Source: Paenibacillus sp. Marseille-Q4541
GTDB taxonomy: Bacteria > Bacillota > Bacilli > Paenibacillales > Paenibacillaceae
Length of the DNA: 64,000 nt
NCBI RefSeq assembly: GCF_018310695.1
Contig: NZ_JAGXCY010000022.1
Location: 23,848 to 87,847, forward strand
Reading direction: 5' to 3'
Below are positions 25,470 through 34,898 of this stretch, one piece after another (the first letter of the stretch is position 1; every line of letters starts with the position of its first letter). The notes below the pieces were generated by a model. The model did not search any database and was not told the origin of the DNA. It saw only the letters and a program-made list of their open reading frames with translations. A program made the translations under genes and the position numbers.

Positions 25470-26633
25470 CTAGTAAAGGGGTTTTAGTGCAATGATTTGA
25501 TCATCATCTGCGGATGGGATTCCTCTGCCATCCCGATTGTTAGTAAGTATATAAAGCGTACCATCTGGACCTTCATTAATACTTCGAATCCGGCCCCACT
25601 CCCCCTCATACAAAACTTCGGGTATAAGACCTACGGACTGTTCTACTCTGTTATTTGAGAGATCAAACCTCAGTACCTGTTCGCCGCGGAGTCCACCGAC
25701 AAGGAGCGAGTTCTTCCAAGGTCCTTCTGATACGAAGGTCATTCCCGAGGGTGCCCACGTCTCTGAACCACTATGAGCAACAGAACGGATCAGTCCATCT
25801 GCGGCCTCGTCGCCTTCAATGAGCGGCCAGCCATAATTCCCCCCTTTTTCAATGATATTCAGTTCGTCCAAGTTTGATTGACCGTGTTCCGAGCTATACA
25901 TTACTCCAGTTTCCGGATGCCAGGCGAGTCCCTGAGCATTGCGGTGTCCTAGAGAGTAAACAGGTGATCCTGAGATTGGGTTATCACTCGGAATGGAACC
26001 GTCCAGTCCGATGCGAAGGATTTTTCCACCCCATTCGCCACTATTCTGTGCCATATCGGGCTCATAACGTTCCCCGGTTGTTACATACAGAAGACGGTCA
26101 GGACCGATCTTAATTCGTCCCCCATTATGATTTACACCACCTGGTATGTCATCAATCAGCACCTTATCGATCGAAGCTTCTTGCCCATCTATGATCAGCC
26201 GAAGTACACGATTTGCGATGTCTTCTTCTTTCTTATATGAATGATAAACATATACGTAGGAGTTGTTCTCAAAATCAGGATCTATTGCAAGCCCGAGTAA
26301 CCCCCCTTCCCCTTCGTCCGAAAAAGGAGCTGAAAAGGAAATTAGCGGTTCTTCCATTATTGTTCCATCTGTAATCATTCGGAGCTGCCCTGGTCTTTCA
26401 GTAAATAGCATTCGTCCATCCGGTAAAAAGTCAACCTCCCAGGGTACATTAACCCCTGTTGCTATCACTTCCGTCTCATATGGAAAAGAGTTCTCTTCTT
26501 CCTCTGGAGTAGACTGTGCAGCCTCTTCCTCTCCGTTTGATGACGGAGCAGGCCCATGCGGTCCCACAGGAGTGCATGCGGATAGCATTAGAGCAAGGGT
26601 GATGCCAACCAGCATAGGAATTTTCTTATCCAT
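25470..26633 (-). CDS. PQQ-dependent sugar dehydrogenase-like lipoprotein (GSDH family)
   Basis: A 387-residue lipoprotein (lipobox LSAC, Cys20) of the soluble glucose/sorbosone dehydrogenase family. Propeller motifs seen are VPWEVDFLPDGRMLFTERPG, GEGGLLGLAIDPDF, GGVNHNGGRIKIGPD, LYVTTGERYEPD and GHRNAQGLAWHPETG, including the His and Arg region that binds PQQ in characterised members. No PQQ synthesis genes are nearby; many Bacillota homologues are uncharacterised and may bind another cofactor. GAGGTGG precedes the ATG. Confidence 0.87.
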   Translation of the reverse strand: MDKKIPMLVGITLALMLSACTPVGPHGPAPSSNGEEEAAQSTPEEEENSFPYETEVIATGVNVPWEVDFLPDGRMLFTERPGQLRMITDGTIMEEPLISFSAPFSDEGEGGLLGLAIDPDFENNSYVYVYHSYKKEEDIANRVLRLIIDGQEASIDKVLIDDIPGGVNHNGGRIKIGPDRLLYVTTGERYEPDMAQNSGEWGGKILRIGLDGSIPSDNPISGSPVYSLGHRNAQGLAWHPETGVMYSSEHGQSNLDELNIIEKGGNYGWPLIEGDEAADGLIRSVAHSGSETWAPSGMTFVSEGPWKNSLLVGGLRGEQVLRFDLSNNRVEQSVGLIPEVLYEGEWGRIRSINEGPDGTLYILTNNRDGRGIPSADDDQIIALKPLY

Positions 26634-26812
26634 ATCACAGCCACCTCTTTTGCTATATTATTGTCAAATATTACCCCTGATTTTTTTGTCCTAAACCTCT
26701 GGTGTAGGCCTTTACTATCAATAAACAAATTCATCAGATCCATAGGAATGGATCAATATGTAGGGGAATTATTCAATGCTTCCATGTAGATCTGGTAGAT
26801 GTTTGATCTGTT

Positions 26813-26841
26813 TTGGGATTTTGGACGATAAGCTTTATAAT
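26813..26841 (+). promoter_or_regulatory. Sigma-A promoter of the M24 peptidase gene
   Basis: TTGGGA (26813-26818) and TATAAT (26836-26841) are 17 bp apart. The predicted start is near 26848, 28 bases before the ATG. Confidence 0.6.
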
Positions 26842-26875
26842 AGATATAGAAATTGAAAGAAAAAGGCGGTTATTA

Positions 26876-27970
26876 ATGATGACAAAACAACCTATTATCT
26901 TATTGAATCAAGCAATAACAGAACATGCATTAGACGCAGTTCTCATTACTGATCCGAAACACGTATATTATTTAACTGGATTTGCAAGCAACCCGCATGA
27001 ACGTTTCCTTGGGCTTGTTATGGTACAAGGTGAGGAACCGACACTAATTGTGCCAAGCCTAGACGAAGAAGCCGCTTCTGCTGCCTCCTCCGTTAAAAAA
27101 ATCGCAACTCATCAAGATACAGATAATCCTTATGACATCTTAAAAAAATATCTACCTCGTACGATGAACAATTTCGGGATTGAAAAAGATCATATGTCCT
27201 TGTCTAGATATGAGGAGCTTGTTCGTTACACCGAAGCCCAAAATTATATGGATATTGGTTCCCTTCTTCGTGAACTACGGGTTCGTAAAGCTCCTCACGA
27301 GGTTGAACGCATGAAAGTTGCAGCTGACATGATTGAAGAAGTACTCCGCAGAGGACTAACACATGTAAAAGAAGGCGTAACAGAGATCGAACTCGTTGCT
27401 GAGATGGAATATCAAATGAAGAAGCTGGGTGCTTCTGCTCCTTCTTTTGACACGATGGTTCTTACAGGACCAAATACCGCACTTCCACACGGTGTTCCTG
27501 GTACACGTAAGCTTGCTTACGGTGATCTGCTCATGTTTGATATGGGTGTATATGCAAATGGTTATGCATCTGACATTACCCGTACCTTTGCTTTTGGAGA
27601 ACTGTCTCCAGAACTGACTAAGGTGTACAACACAGTGCTTCAAGCCAATCTGAAAGGGATTGAAAGTGTAAAACCGGGGGCAACCCTGGCATCTGTTGAC
27701 CTCGCCGCTAGACAAGTAACGATTGATGCAGGATATGGCGAACGCTTCCTCCACCGTCTTGGACATGGGCTTGGTATTGATGTGCACGAATATCCTTCTG
27801 TTCATGGTGCTAATCAGGAACTATTGACCGAAGGAATGGCCTTTACAATTGAACCAGGAATTTATGTTCCGGGTCTTGGCGGCGTCCGCATAGAAGACGA
27901 GGTTATCGTGACTGCTGATGGCGTGGAATTGTTAACAAGCTTCCCGAAAGAATTGCAAATTCTCGGCTAA
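26876..27970 (+). CDS. M24-family Xaa-Pro peptidase
   Basis: A 364-residue metallopeptidase cleaving X-Pro bonds (aminopeptidase P/prolidase type). N-terminal creatinase-like domain (about 1-125) is followed by the pita-bread domain with the five metal ligands in MFDMGVYANGYASDITRTF (two Asp), HRLGHGLGIDVHE (His), FTIEPGIYV (Glu) and VRIEDEV (Glu). ATG at 26876 follows AAAAGGCGG by 6 bases; an earlier in-frame ATG overlaps the promoter. Cytoplasmic. Ends at a complex terminator. Confidence 0.92.
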   Translation: MMTKQPIILLNQAITEHALDAVLITDPKHVYYLTGFASNPHERFLGLVMVQGEEPTLIVPSLDEEAASAASSVKKIATHQDTDNPYDILKKYLPRTMNNFGIEKDHMSLSRYEELVRYTEAQNYMDIGSLLRELRVRKAPHEVERMKVAADMIEEVLRRGLTHVKEGVTEIELVAEMEYQMKKLGASAPSFDTMVLTGPNTALPHGVPGTRKLAYGDLLMFDMGVYANGYASDITRTFAFGELSPELTKVYNTVLQANLKGIESVKPGATLASVDLAARQVTIDAGYGERFLHRLGHGLGIDVHEYPSVHGANQELLTEGMAFTIEPGIYVPGLGGVRIEDEVIVTADGVELLTSFPKELQILG

Positions 27971-28004
27971 TCCGCTGGATCGAGCTTTCTTTATGTAGAT
28001 TAAT

Positions 28005-28058
28005 AAAAAAGGTGTTCCACCCTGTAGAGCTTCTAGTTCTACAGGAGGAACACCTTTT
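28005..28058. terminator. Bidirectional terminator, two stacked stems
   Basis: AAAAAAGGTGTTCC pairs with GGAACACCTTTTT, with an inner stem CCTGTAGA/TCTACAGG, between convergent genes. Confidence 0.9.
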
Positions 28059-28081
28059 TAGGTTTATTTTAGCCAAGCAGC

Positions 28082-29476
28082 TTATGCTTCGTTCGCAGAA
28101 TCCAAATCAAAGTTAGCTTTGTTATAAATCTCTTGATCGTTCTCATTTAAAATCTTGCTGGACACAAGACCTGCGGTCATAGATCCATTAACATTCAAAG
28201 CGGTACGTCCCATATCGATCAGTGGCTCAACCGAGATCAAAAGACCGGCAAGACCGACAGGAAGGTTCATTGTGGACAGCACGATGAGAGACGCAAATGT
28301 AGCTCCGCCGCCGACACCGGCAACTCCGAATGAACTAATCATGACTACCAATACGAGGGTAACGTAGAACTGCCAATCCATAGTTACACCAACAGTAGGA
28401 GCAATCATGACCGCTAGCATAGCAGGATAGATACCAGCACAGCCGTTCTGACCAATGGTTGCGCCAAACGAAGCGGACAAGTTCGCAATCCCTTGTGAAA
28501 CGCCAAGTTTCTTCGTTTGTGTTTCAATATTCAGCGGAATGGACGCTGCACTCGAACGAGAAGTAAAGGCGAAGACGAGTGTTGACAATACTTTTCTCAC
28601 ATACGCAATCGGATTAAATCCGAACAGCGTCACGAGAACCAAGTGAACAACAAACATCAGAAGCAGTGCTACGTAAGAAGCAATTACAAATTCACCAAGT
28701 TTTAATATTTCCTGCGCATTCGTAGTTGCTGTAACTTTGGTTATGAGAGCAAGGATACCGTAAGGAGTAAGCCTTAATACCAGTGTTACAATACGCATGA
28801 CAACCGCATATAACGAATTGATCAGTTTGCGGAACGTTTCCGCCTGCTCTGGCTTTTTACGATCCAGTCCAAGTACAGCTGCACCTACAAAAGCGGAGAA
28901 AATTACGACTGCAATCGTTGAAGTACGACGTTCACCTGTCATATCAGCAAAAGGATTAGAAGGAATAAATTCAAGAACTTGCTGCGGGATCGTCATATCC
29001 TGAACATCACCCAGCTGTTGTTCGAGACGATCAGCTCTTGCTTGTTCAGCTTCGCCGCTCTCGATATTGATTGCCTGTAGACCAAAGATTTGGGTAACTC
29101 CGATACCAATTATGGCAGCAATCGCTGTCGTAATCAGCAGTGTACCAATGATGGAACCACTCATTTTCCCAATATTCTGATTACCTTTCAGGTTCATGAT
29201 CGCTGAAATAATGGACACCATAATCAGCGGAATGACAATCATCTGCAAGAGCCCTACATAGCCAGAACCAATGATACTGAACCAGTCGACACTTGTTTTC
29301 ACTGCACCTGAAGCAGCTCCGTATATAACTTGAAGCAGAATTCCGAACACGAGACCTAGTCCGAGACCCGCAAATACGCGCTTCGTAAAAGAAACATGTT
29401 TCTTCTGCATACGATACAGGATGCCTATAAGAACAAGCATGACTGCCACGTTAATAATAACCTGCAATGTTTCCAT
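28082..29476 (-). CDS. tcyP: L-cystine symporter TcyP
   Basis: A 464-residue sodium:dicarboxylate-fold transporter close in length and pattern to B. subtilis TcyP (463). Seen are multiple membrane segments, FTSRSSAASIPLN (the hairpin 1 serine-rich motif in the TcyP form), SFGATIGQNGCAGIYPAML and GVAGVGGGATFASLIVLS. It imports cystine. The ATG at 29476 follows GGAGGGAAA by 8 bases, so the two earlier ATGs near 29500 are not used. Cysteine-responsive control by CymR is typical of this gene; see the inverted repeat at 29566. Confidence 0.92.
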   Translation of the reverse strand: METLQVIINVAVMLVLIGILYRMQKKHVSFTKRVFAGLGLGLVFGILLQVIYGAASGAVKTSVDWFSIIGSGYVGLLQMIVIPLIMVSIISAIMNLKGNQNIGKMSGSIIGTLLITTAIAAIIGIGVTQIFGLQAINIESGEAEQARADRLEQQLGDVQDMTIPQQVLEFIPSNPFADMTGERRTSTIAVVIFSAFVGAAVLGLDRKKPEQAETFRKLINSLYAVVMRIVTLVLRLTPYGILALITKVTATTNAQEILKLGEFVIASYVALLLMFVVHLVLVTLFGFNPIAYVRKVLSTLVFAFTSRSSAASIPLNIETQTKKLGVSQGIANLSASFGATIGQNGCAGIYPAMLAVMIAPTVGVTMDWQFYVTLVLVVMISSFGVAGVGGGATFASLIVLSTMNLPVGLAGLLISVEPLIDMGRTALNVNGSMTAGLVSSKILNENDQEIYNKANFDLDSANEA

Positions 29477-29900
29477 GATAACTATTTCCCTCCACATCAT
29501 CTTATGAACTCTAACGTTCAGACCCTGCTTGTGCTTCCGTCATGATCTAACTATGTATACCCCATTATTCCAGTAGGGAATACAAATTAGGATGTATCTG
29601 CATCGTCTAGGCCTTTCCGTCTAGGTTGATTTACTAGAAGTATTTCATACTATATCATAAAACCCATTAAACAGGTAGACTTTTATTAAAATAACTTAAC
29701 ACACTGCGTAATAATGGCGTCAGAACGCGGTTTTTCAAACTTTTTTTCGCAAAACTACTATTCATCCGGCGGTTAATTAGTTAGAATGGAAGTTAAAATC
29801 TTCCTTACATCCAAATTTGCAGAAAAAATCCTAATCTTTTTTGTAAACCGAAATATGGGTCTTAAGGATGATTAATCATGTAACGAAAGGAGTCAATCGT
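29477..29900. other. Divergent spacer between tcyP and chemoreceptor gene
   Basis: About 420 bases without a gene. It holds TATTCC-N5-GGAATA (29566-29582), a direct repeat CGTCTAGG (29604-29611 and 29618-29625), and a possible minus-strand -10 box TATAGT (29649-29654) for tcyP without a convincing -35. No T-box, riboswitch or clear promoter for the chemoreceptor gene was recognised. Confidence 0.4.
29566..29582. repeat. Inverted repeat in tcyP upstream region
   Basis: TATTCC and GGAATA flank AGTAG. The GGAAT half-site is also part of the CymR binding consensus known from B. subtilis (TAAWNNATTNNNTWGGAATT), so this is a candidate operator 90 bases before tcyP. Confidence 0.4.
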
Positions 29901-31715
29901 ATGATTCGACGAAAGCACTCTCAAACCATTGCAGCAAAAATTCGAAATACCGTACTGCTGATTCTGTTGCTAGCCGCTGTCCTCTTCAGTACAAGCCTCT
30001 ATCTACTGTCCATGAATATCATCAACAGCTACGCTATGCCTCACATTGAGAAGAATTTGGGGAATACCACAATGGATATTTATCGAAATCTCGATTCAAC
30101 GCAGGCTCAGCAAGTAAAGCAGAATGCTTCTTCCAGCTCAGGAGCTGCCCTGACACTTGGCTCTTATCTGGGTGAGAAACGAAAAGCTCATGAGAATGAT
30201 GTAAGTGATATTTTTATCGCGGATGTAGATAACGAGAAAAAGGAAATGACCCTAATCGCAGTAAGCCCTGGGTCCGTTTATAAAACAGGAGACAAGCTCC
30301 CCCTCCAGCCAGAAATGGCAGAATCGATCCAAGGAGAAGTAAAGATCACCGAACTTTACAAAAATAGTTCTGGTACGCACAAAAGCGCATTTATCCCAAT
30401 TCCGGGAAGTAGTATGCTCCTTACTGTCAATATGGATGCTTCTTTTGTCCAAAGTAAGACGAATCAAATCATTTGGATCTGCCTGGTTATTACCCTTTTA
30501 ACAGTTATTATAGGATGGATAATTACGACATTTGTTATACGCAAAATCACAGCACCTATTGTAAGCTTAGTAAAACATAGTAATTCGATAGCACAAGGGA
30601 ACTTAGCTACTGAAATACATATTCAAGGTAATGATGAAGTATCCCAGCTCGCTTCAAGTTTTAAGCAAATGGCAGACAATCTCAAAGTCATGATCTCTCA
30701 AGTACTTCAAACCTCCGAAGAAGTAGTGTCAGGTTCGAATCAGCTCAGCAGTGGTGTGAAACAGATGGATTATATCTTAAGCAGTGCCTCGCAACACGCT
30801 GCCGTTGCTGAGAAGGGCAGCTCAACACTTGCATCCAGCAGTGCAGAGAACGCTAGAGCCATGGAAGAAATCACATATGGAATACAACATATTGCCTCTT
30901 CTGCCTCTGATGTATCTGAACAGATGAACACTGCATCCGAAGAAGCCATTAAAGGAAATCAACTTGCACAAGGTGCTATTAATCAAATGCAGCATGTAGA
31001 AAGAACCGCTTCACATTCGCTCATGCGAATTCAGTCTCTGAATGAACGTTCCGAGATGGCAGGTAAAGTGGTTACTAGCATTTTCGATATCACAAGACAA
31101 ATTCAGATGTTATCTCTGAATGCTTCGATAGAAGCTGCTCGTGCAGGAGAACACGGACGCGGATTTGCCGTCGTTGCAGGGGAAGTCCGGAAGCTAGCTG
31201 AGCAATCCAAAACGGCTACAGAGGAAATTTCTATATACTTAAAAGCAATACAAAAAGATACGAAAGAATCTGTAGAATCTATGAATCAGGTGAGTTCAGA
31301 AATCACTTCTGGTACTACACTTGTCGGACAAGCAGGAGTAGCATTTCATGAACTGATGAAACTCATTCAGAAAGTAAACTTGACTATTCAGGCAGTATCA
31401 GCCGCTACTCAGCAAGTTTCAGCAAGTGCTGAAGAAGTATCCGCCTCTGTAGAGGAAACTGCGGACATTACTTCTAAATCAAGAGAAAGCATGCTCCTCA
31501 TTGTAGAGAATTCAAACGAACAGCTTGATCAGATGAAACACTATTCCAAAACCGCTATTCATCTTCAGGAACAAGCACAAGAACTGCAAACAGCGGTTCA
31601 GCGATTCAGACTACATATGGAAGATCAAAATGTGGAATTGGCGGAAGAACTCGTATTGGACGAAGTCATTGAACAAGACAAAGAAACGAATCTTACAGAT
31701 TCAAGCTCAACCTAA
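29901..31715 (+). CDS. Methyl-accepting chemotaxis protein
   Basis: A 604-residue transmembrane chemoreceptor. Membrane segment 1 is near residues 18-42, an extracytoplasmic sensor region of about 150 residues follows, membrane segment 2 is near 190-213, then a HAMP domain (ITAPIVSLVKHSN...NDEVSQLASSFKQM) and a long signalling coiled coil with the hairpin tip IQMLSLNASIEAARAGEHGR and GFAVVAGEVRKLAEQS. The small sensor region resembles a single Cache domain; ligand unknown. ATG at 29901 follows AAAGGAG. Transcribed alone. Confidence 0.93.
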   Translation: MIRRKHSQTIAAKIRNTVLLILLLAAVLFSTSLYLLSMNIINSYAMPHIEKNLGNTTMDIYRNLDSTQAQQVKQNASSSSGAALTLGSYLGEKRKAHENDVSDIFIADVDNEKKEMTLIAVSPGSVYKTGDKLPLQPEMAESIQGEVKITELYKNSSGTHKSAFIPIPGSSMLLTVNMDASFVQSKTNQIIWICLVITLLTVIIGWIITTFVIRKITAPIVSLVKHSNSIAQGNLATEIHIQGNDEVSQLASSFKQMADNLKVMISQVLQTSEEVVSGSNQLSSGVKQMDYILSSASQHAAVAEKGSSTLASSSAENARAMEEITYGIQHIASSASDVSEQMNTASEEAIKGNQLAQGAINQMQHVERTASHSLMRIQSLNERSEMAGKVVTSIFDITRQIQMLSLNASIEAARAGEHGRGFAVVAGEVRKLAEQSKTATEEISIYLKAIQKDTKESVESMNQVSSEITSGTTLVGQAGVAFHELMKLIQKVNLTIQAVSAATQQVSASAEEVSASVEETADITSKSRESMLLIVENSNEQLDQMKHYSKTAIHLQEQAQELQTAVQRFRLHMEDQNVELAEELVLDEVIEQDKETNLTDSSST

Positions 31716-31743
31716 GCTAGTACACTGCAGACTCACACAAATG

Positions 31744-31797
31744 AAAAGGTGTCATGTTCGCCGGATCTATGATCAGACAACCGTGACACCTTTTTTT
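31744..31797. terminator. Bidirectional terminator between chemoreceptor and cobQ
   Basis: AAAAGGTGTCA pairs with TGACACCTTTTTTT across a long loop; shared by the convergent cobQ operon end. Confidence 0.85.
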
Positions 31798-31816
31798 ATA
31801 TTCTAAGTATTACCAT

Positions 31817-33466
31817 CTACTCTTTTTGTAATCCTACAATTTCGTAGATCCGATCCATGTCGAGATGTGTGCGGACCTCCTTAGCTATACGATCAAACTC
31901 CTCTGTCTTGTATGCGGCAGCCTCAAATGTTTCACTAACAGGTTCAAGTCCTTTTCGGATGCGAAGTCCATCAAGCCAGGAACGTCTTAATCTATCGTTA
32001 TCAAATAGACCGTGGAGATAAGTCCCCCACACTTTACCGTCTACCACGCCGCATCCCTCGAAGTGAACATTCGCTGCACCTCCTAGAGCTAGTTCTGAAT
32101 CTGTATCCGCATTCAGCACAAATATAGGTTTGTAATCTACGTAGGGTTCTCCGGGAACATCCGTATTCTTAGTAACTCCCATATGGATTTCATAAGCTTC
32201 TACAGAAAGCATCGTTACATCCTTTTCACCCATCCTGAGAGGATGTCCTTGAGCAATTGTACCCTTGACCCTAACGGTTCTTTTTTCCTTGGAAAATGTA
32301 GTGACAAGTGGCAGCACACCAAGGCCTTCGGCTTGTTTCGTCTTACTCTCTACGGCATGAGGATCAAATAACGATTTCCCAAGCATCTGATAACCCCCAC
32401 AAATCCCCACAAGCTGTATATCTTGTTCATTTACTTGCTCCATGATGATCTGATCAAGTCCACGTTCTCTCAGAAAAGCCAGATCGCTAATTGTATCCTT
32501 CGTTCCAGGTAATATAATGACATCAGGAGTACCTATATCTTCTACCGTATTTACGTAACGCACGACGACATCCGGTTCCCAGCGCAGTGCATCAAAATCA
32601 GTGAAATTAGAAATCCGCGGGTACCGAATGACGACTATATCAAGGTCTCTCTCTTTCTGTTTCCGATACTGTAGTTCATCCAGCACCACCGAATCTTCAG
32701 CTTCAATACGTAAGTCCTGAATATAGGGAAGCACGCCAAGTACAGGAATCCCTGTTCGCTCCGCAAGCCAATCTAGCCCAGGTCTAAGAAGCTCCAAATC
32801 CCCACGAAACTTATTAATAATAAACCCTTTCACCCTTGCCCGCTCATGAGGTTCAAGCAATTCCAGTGTACCTACAAGAGAAGCAAACACCCCACCTCGA
32901 TCAATATCTGAAATAAGAATGACAGGAGCATCTGCCCAACCAGCCAAATTCATATTAACGATATCCCTGTCTTTCAGATTAATCTCAGCAGGACTTCCCG
33001 CTCCTTCCATCAGCACAATATCATAACGTTCACGCAGCCGATCCAAGGCATCAAGGACGATCGTTTTCGCTTGTGGCAAAAAGGTTGTCCGATAATCCAT
33101 CGCACTCATCTGCATCCTCGGTACCCCATGGACGACAATCTGTGAATGCATATCCTTTACAGGTTTAATAAGGATCGGATTCATATCGGTTGTTGCTTGC
33201 AGACCACATGCTTCTGCCTGCACTCCTTGTGCTCTTCCAATCTCTTTACCATCTAACGTTACGTAGGAATTTAGCGCCATATTTTGCGATTTATATGGAA
33301 CCGGTCTTAAACCATCCTGTAAAAAAATGCGGCATAGCGCCGTTGTAACAATACTTTTTCCTACATCAGACGCCGTGCCCTGAAGCATGAGAACTGCCGC
33401 TCTGTCCTGCTTTATCTGTTCGAGAGCTTTACGTTCGGCGTATGTATCTCTATTTTCCATGATCAT
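31817..33466 (-). CDS. cobQ: Cobyric acid synthase
   Basis: Glutamine-dependent amidation of four side chains of adenosylcobyrinate diamide. The 549-residue protein has an N-terminal ATP-binding domain (LMLQGTASDVGKSIV P-loop, YKSQNMALNSYVT, DIDRGGVFASLVGT) and a C-terminal glutaminase domain with catalytic Cys in GICGGYQMLG and a His in GTYLHGLFDN. It is about 40 residues longer than many homologues, partly from a 15-residue N-terminal tail. AGAGAGGTGG lies just before the ATG. Last gene of the cobT-U-S-Q unit, 47 bases after cobS. Confidence 0.95.
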   Translation of the reverse strand: MIMENRDTYAERKALEQIKQDRAAVLMLQGTASDVGKSIVTTALCRIFLQDGLRPVPYKSQNMALNSYVTLDGKEIGRAQGVQAEACGLQATTDMNPILIKPVKDMHSQIVVHGVPRMQMSAMDYRTTFLPQAKTIVLDALDRLRERYDIVLMEGAGSPAEINLKDRDIVNMNLAGWADAPVILISDIDRGGVFASLVGTLELLEPHERARVKGFIINKFRGDLELLRPGLDWLAERTGIPVLGVLPYIQDLRIEAEDSVVLDELQYRKQKERDLDIVVIRYPRISNFTDFDALRWEPDVVVRYVNTVEDIGTPDVIILPGTKDTISDLAFLRERGLDQIIMEQVNEQDIQLVGICGGYQMLGKSLFDPHAVESKTKQAEGLGVLPLVTTFSKEKRTVRVKGTIAQGHPLRMGEKDVTMLSVEAYEIHMGVTKNTDVPGEPYVDYKPIFVLNADTDSELALGGAANVHFEGCGVVDGKVWGTYLHGLFDNDRLRRSWLDGLRIRKGLEPVSETFEAAAYKTEEFDRIAKEVRTHLDMDRIYEIVGLQKE

Positions 33467-33513
33467 CAGTCCACCTCTCTAGCTAGCAAAACATCCTTAG
33501 CAGCTTTTTTCTC

Positions 33514-34347
33514 TTAGTGAATAACTGTGGACAGAACGACCAGCATCACCAGCCCCACTGCTTCCAGCCCCTCATTAAGAGCCCCGTAGACATCGCCCGT
33601 AAGTCCGCCAAGACGATGACTAATATGATCCGCTGCCCATTTACCGCATGCCCATATGAAAAAGGGAATGATGAAGAAAGCAATGATCGTTACTCCCATA
33701 TTGAGACCCCAAGAAAACATTACGCCTTTATCCACATACACAGCAAACATTGAAATACCACAACAAACGAGGGAAAGAAGCAGGGTAACCCCCCCTACTC
33801 GGTAGAGCAGATCATTCTGAACCCCTGCAAACATACCTGCTAGCCCTTCCCCTTCTCTAGCCCGATCATATTTCACCATGGCATACACCATGAAGAAACG
33901 GCTCCATAGAAAGGGTAAAATAGCAGTCCCCATAAGAATGGGTTCTCCCATTAAGCTATATAAGAGTGAGGCTTTCAGCATTAAGAGCAATACACAGGCA
34001 ATAACACCCATTGCTCCAACCCTACTGTCCTTCATAATTTCGAGCATCCGTTCTCTGCTTCGATAGCTGAGAAGAGCATCGGCAGAATCCATCCAGCCGT
34101 CTAAGTGGAGCCCTCCTGTAAGCCATACCCAGATCATGAGTACAAGAACAGCGGAAGGAGCTGCCGGTAAAAGAAATCCACTTACCCATGCTACACTAAA
34201 GACAACAATCCCAATACTCAATCCAACAACGGGATAGAATAATGTGCTTCTTTTCATAAGATCTGGAGTGAAGTCCAGCTCTAGCTTGACTGGAAAACGT
34301 GATAAAAACTTAAAAGCGGCCGCAGCCGCTTTCATATTCTCTCTCAT
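33514..34347 (-). CDS. cobS: Cobalamin synthase (adenosylcobinamide-GDP ribazoletransferase)
   Basis: Joins adenosylcobinamide-GDP with alpha-ribazole to finish the nucleotide loop. The 277-residue membrane protein has several hydrophobic segments and the conserved GGLHLDGWMDSADALLS and DSRVGAMGVIA (family signature, metal-binding Asp residues) and a C-terminal GGLTGDVYGALNE. It overlaps cobU by ATGA, indicating translational coupling. Confidence 0.95.
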   Translation of the reverse strand: MRENMKAAAAAFKFLSRFPVKLELDFTPDLMKRSTLFYPVVGLSIGIVVFSVAWVSGFLLPAAPSAVLVLMIWVWLTGGLHLDGWMDSADALLSYRSRERMLEIMKDSRVGAMGVIACVLLLMLKASLLYSLMGEPILMGTAILPFLWSRFFMVYAMVKYDRAREGEGLAGMFAGVQNDLLYRVGGVTLLLSLVCCGISMFAVYVDKGVMFSWGLNMGVTIIAFFIIPFFIWACGKWAADHISHRLGGLTGDVYGALNEGLEAVGLVMLVVLSTVIH

Positions 34348-34898
34348 ACTTTGTACTCCTTGCTTTTCAGTTCGATGGCAATACCAGCTGTAACCAAAAA
34401 TACCTCCTGACTGATCGCTGCCATACGCTGATTCAGAATTCCGGCATAATCCCGGTATAACCGTCCTAATCGATATTCAGGGACGATTCCGTCCCCTACT
34501 TCATTCGTCACCAGAATAATTAGCCCTGGATATGCTGCCACACTGCGGACAAGAAGGTTCATCTCTTCCATAATCGCAGCAGGTCCTTCCTGTTCTTTGG
34601 CAAGCAATACATTGGATAACCACAAAGTAAGACAATCTATAAGAACAGTCGGTACAGGAAGTGTAGCTTCCATCAAACCTTGAAGCGTTTCCGCTACCTC
34701 CAACGGTTCTTCAATCGTATGCCACAGGTATGCCCCGTCTTCACGCTGTAGTCGGTGTGCATTGATCCGTTCTGTCATTTCCTGATCAAAAGCTTGTGCG
34801 GTCGCCATATAAATTGCTTCCGAAGATCGACTCATGCATAGTTTTTCGGCAAACGTACTTTTTCCGCTGCGAGCACCACCCGTTACGAGAATGATCAT
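34344..34898 (-). CDS. cobU: Adenosylcobinamide kinase/guanylyltransferase
   Basis: Phosphorylates adenosylcobinamide and then transfers GMP to it. The 184-residue protein starts with a P-loop VTGGARSGKST, has the conserved His in ERINAHRLQR (near residue 48, guanylylated in studied enzymes), IDCLTLWLSN, and LVTNEVGDGIVPEYRLGRLY. It overlaps cobT and cobS by ATGA at both ends. Confidence 0.95.
   Translation of the reverse strand: MIILVTGGARSGKSTFAEKLCMSRSSEAIYMATAQAFDQEMTERINAHRLQREDGAYLWHTIEEPLEVAETLQGLMEATLPVPTVLIDCLTLWLSNVLLAKEQEGPAAIMEEMNLLVRSVAAYPGLIILVTNEVGDGIVPEYRLGRLYRDYAGILNQRMAAISQEVFLVTAGIAIELKSKEYKV

Noticed and set aside
29817..29860. Sigma-D (motility) promoter before the chemoreceptor gene
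   Set aside because: A CCGAAAT segment resembles the -10 GCCGATAA, but no TAAA box is found at the required 14-16 bases upstream.
29477..29900. T-box or c-di-GMP riboswitch in the tcyP/chemoreceptor spacer
   Set aside because: No T-box sequence and none of the conserved c-di-GMP-I core segments could be found.
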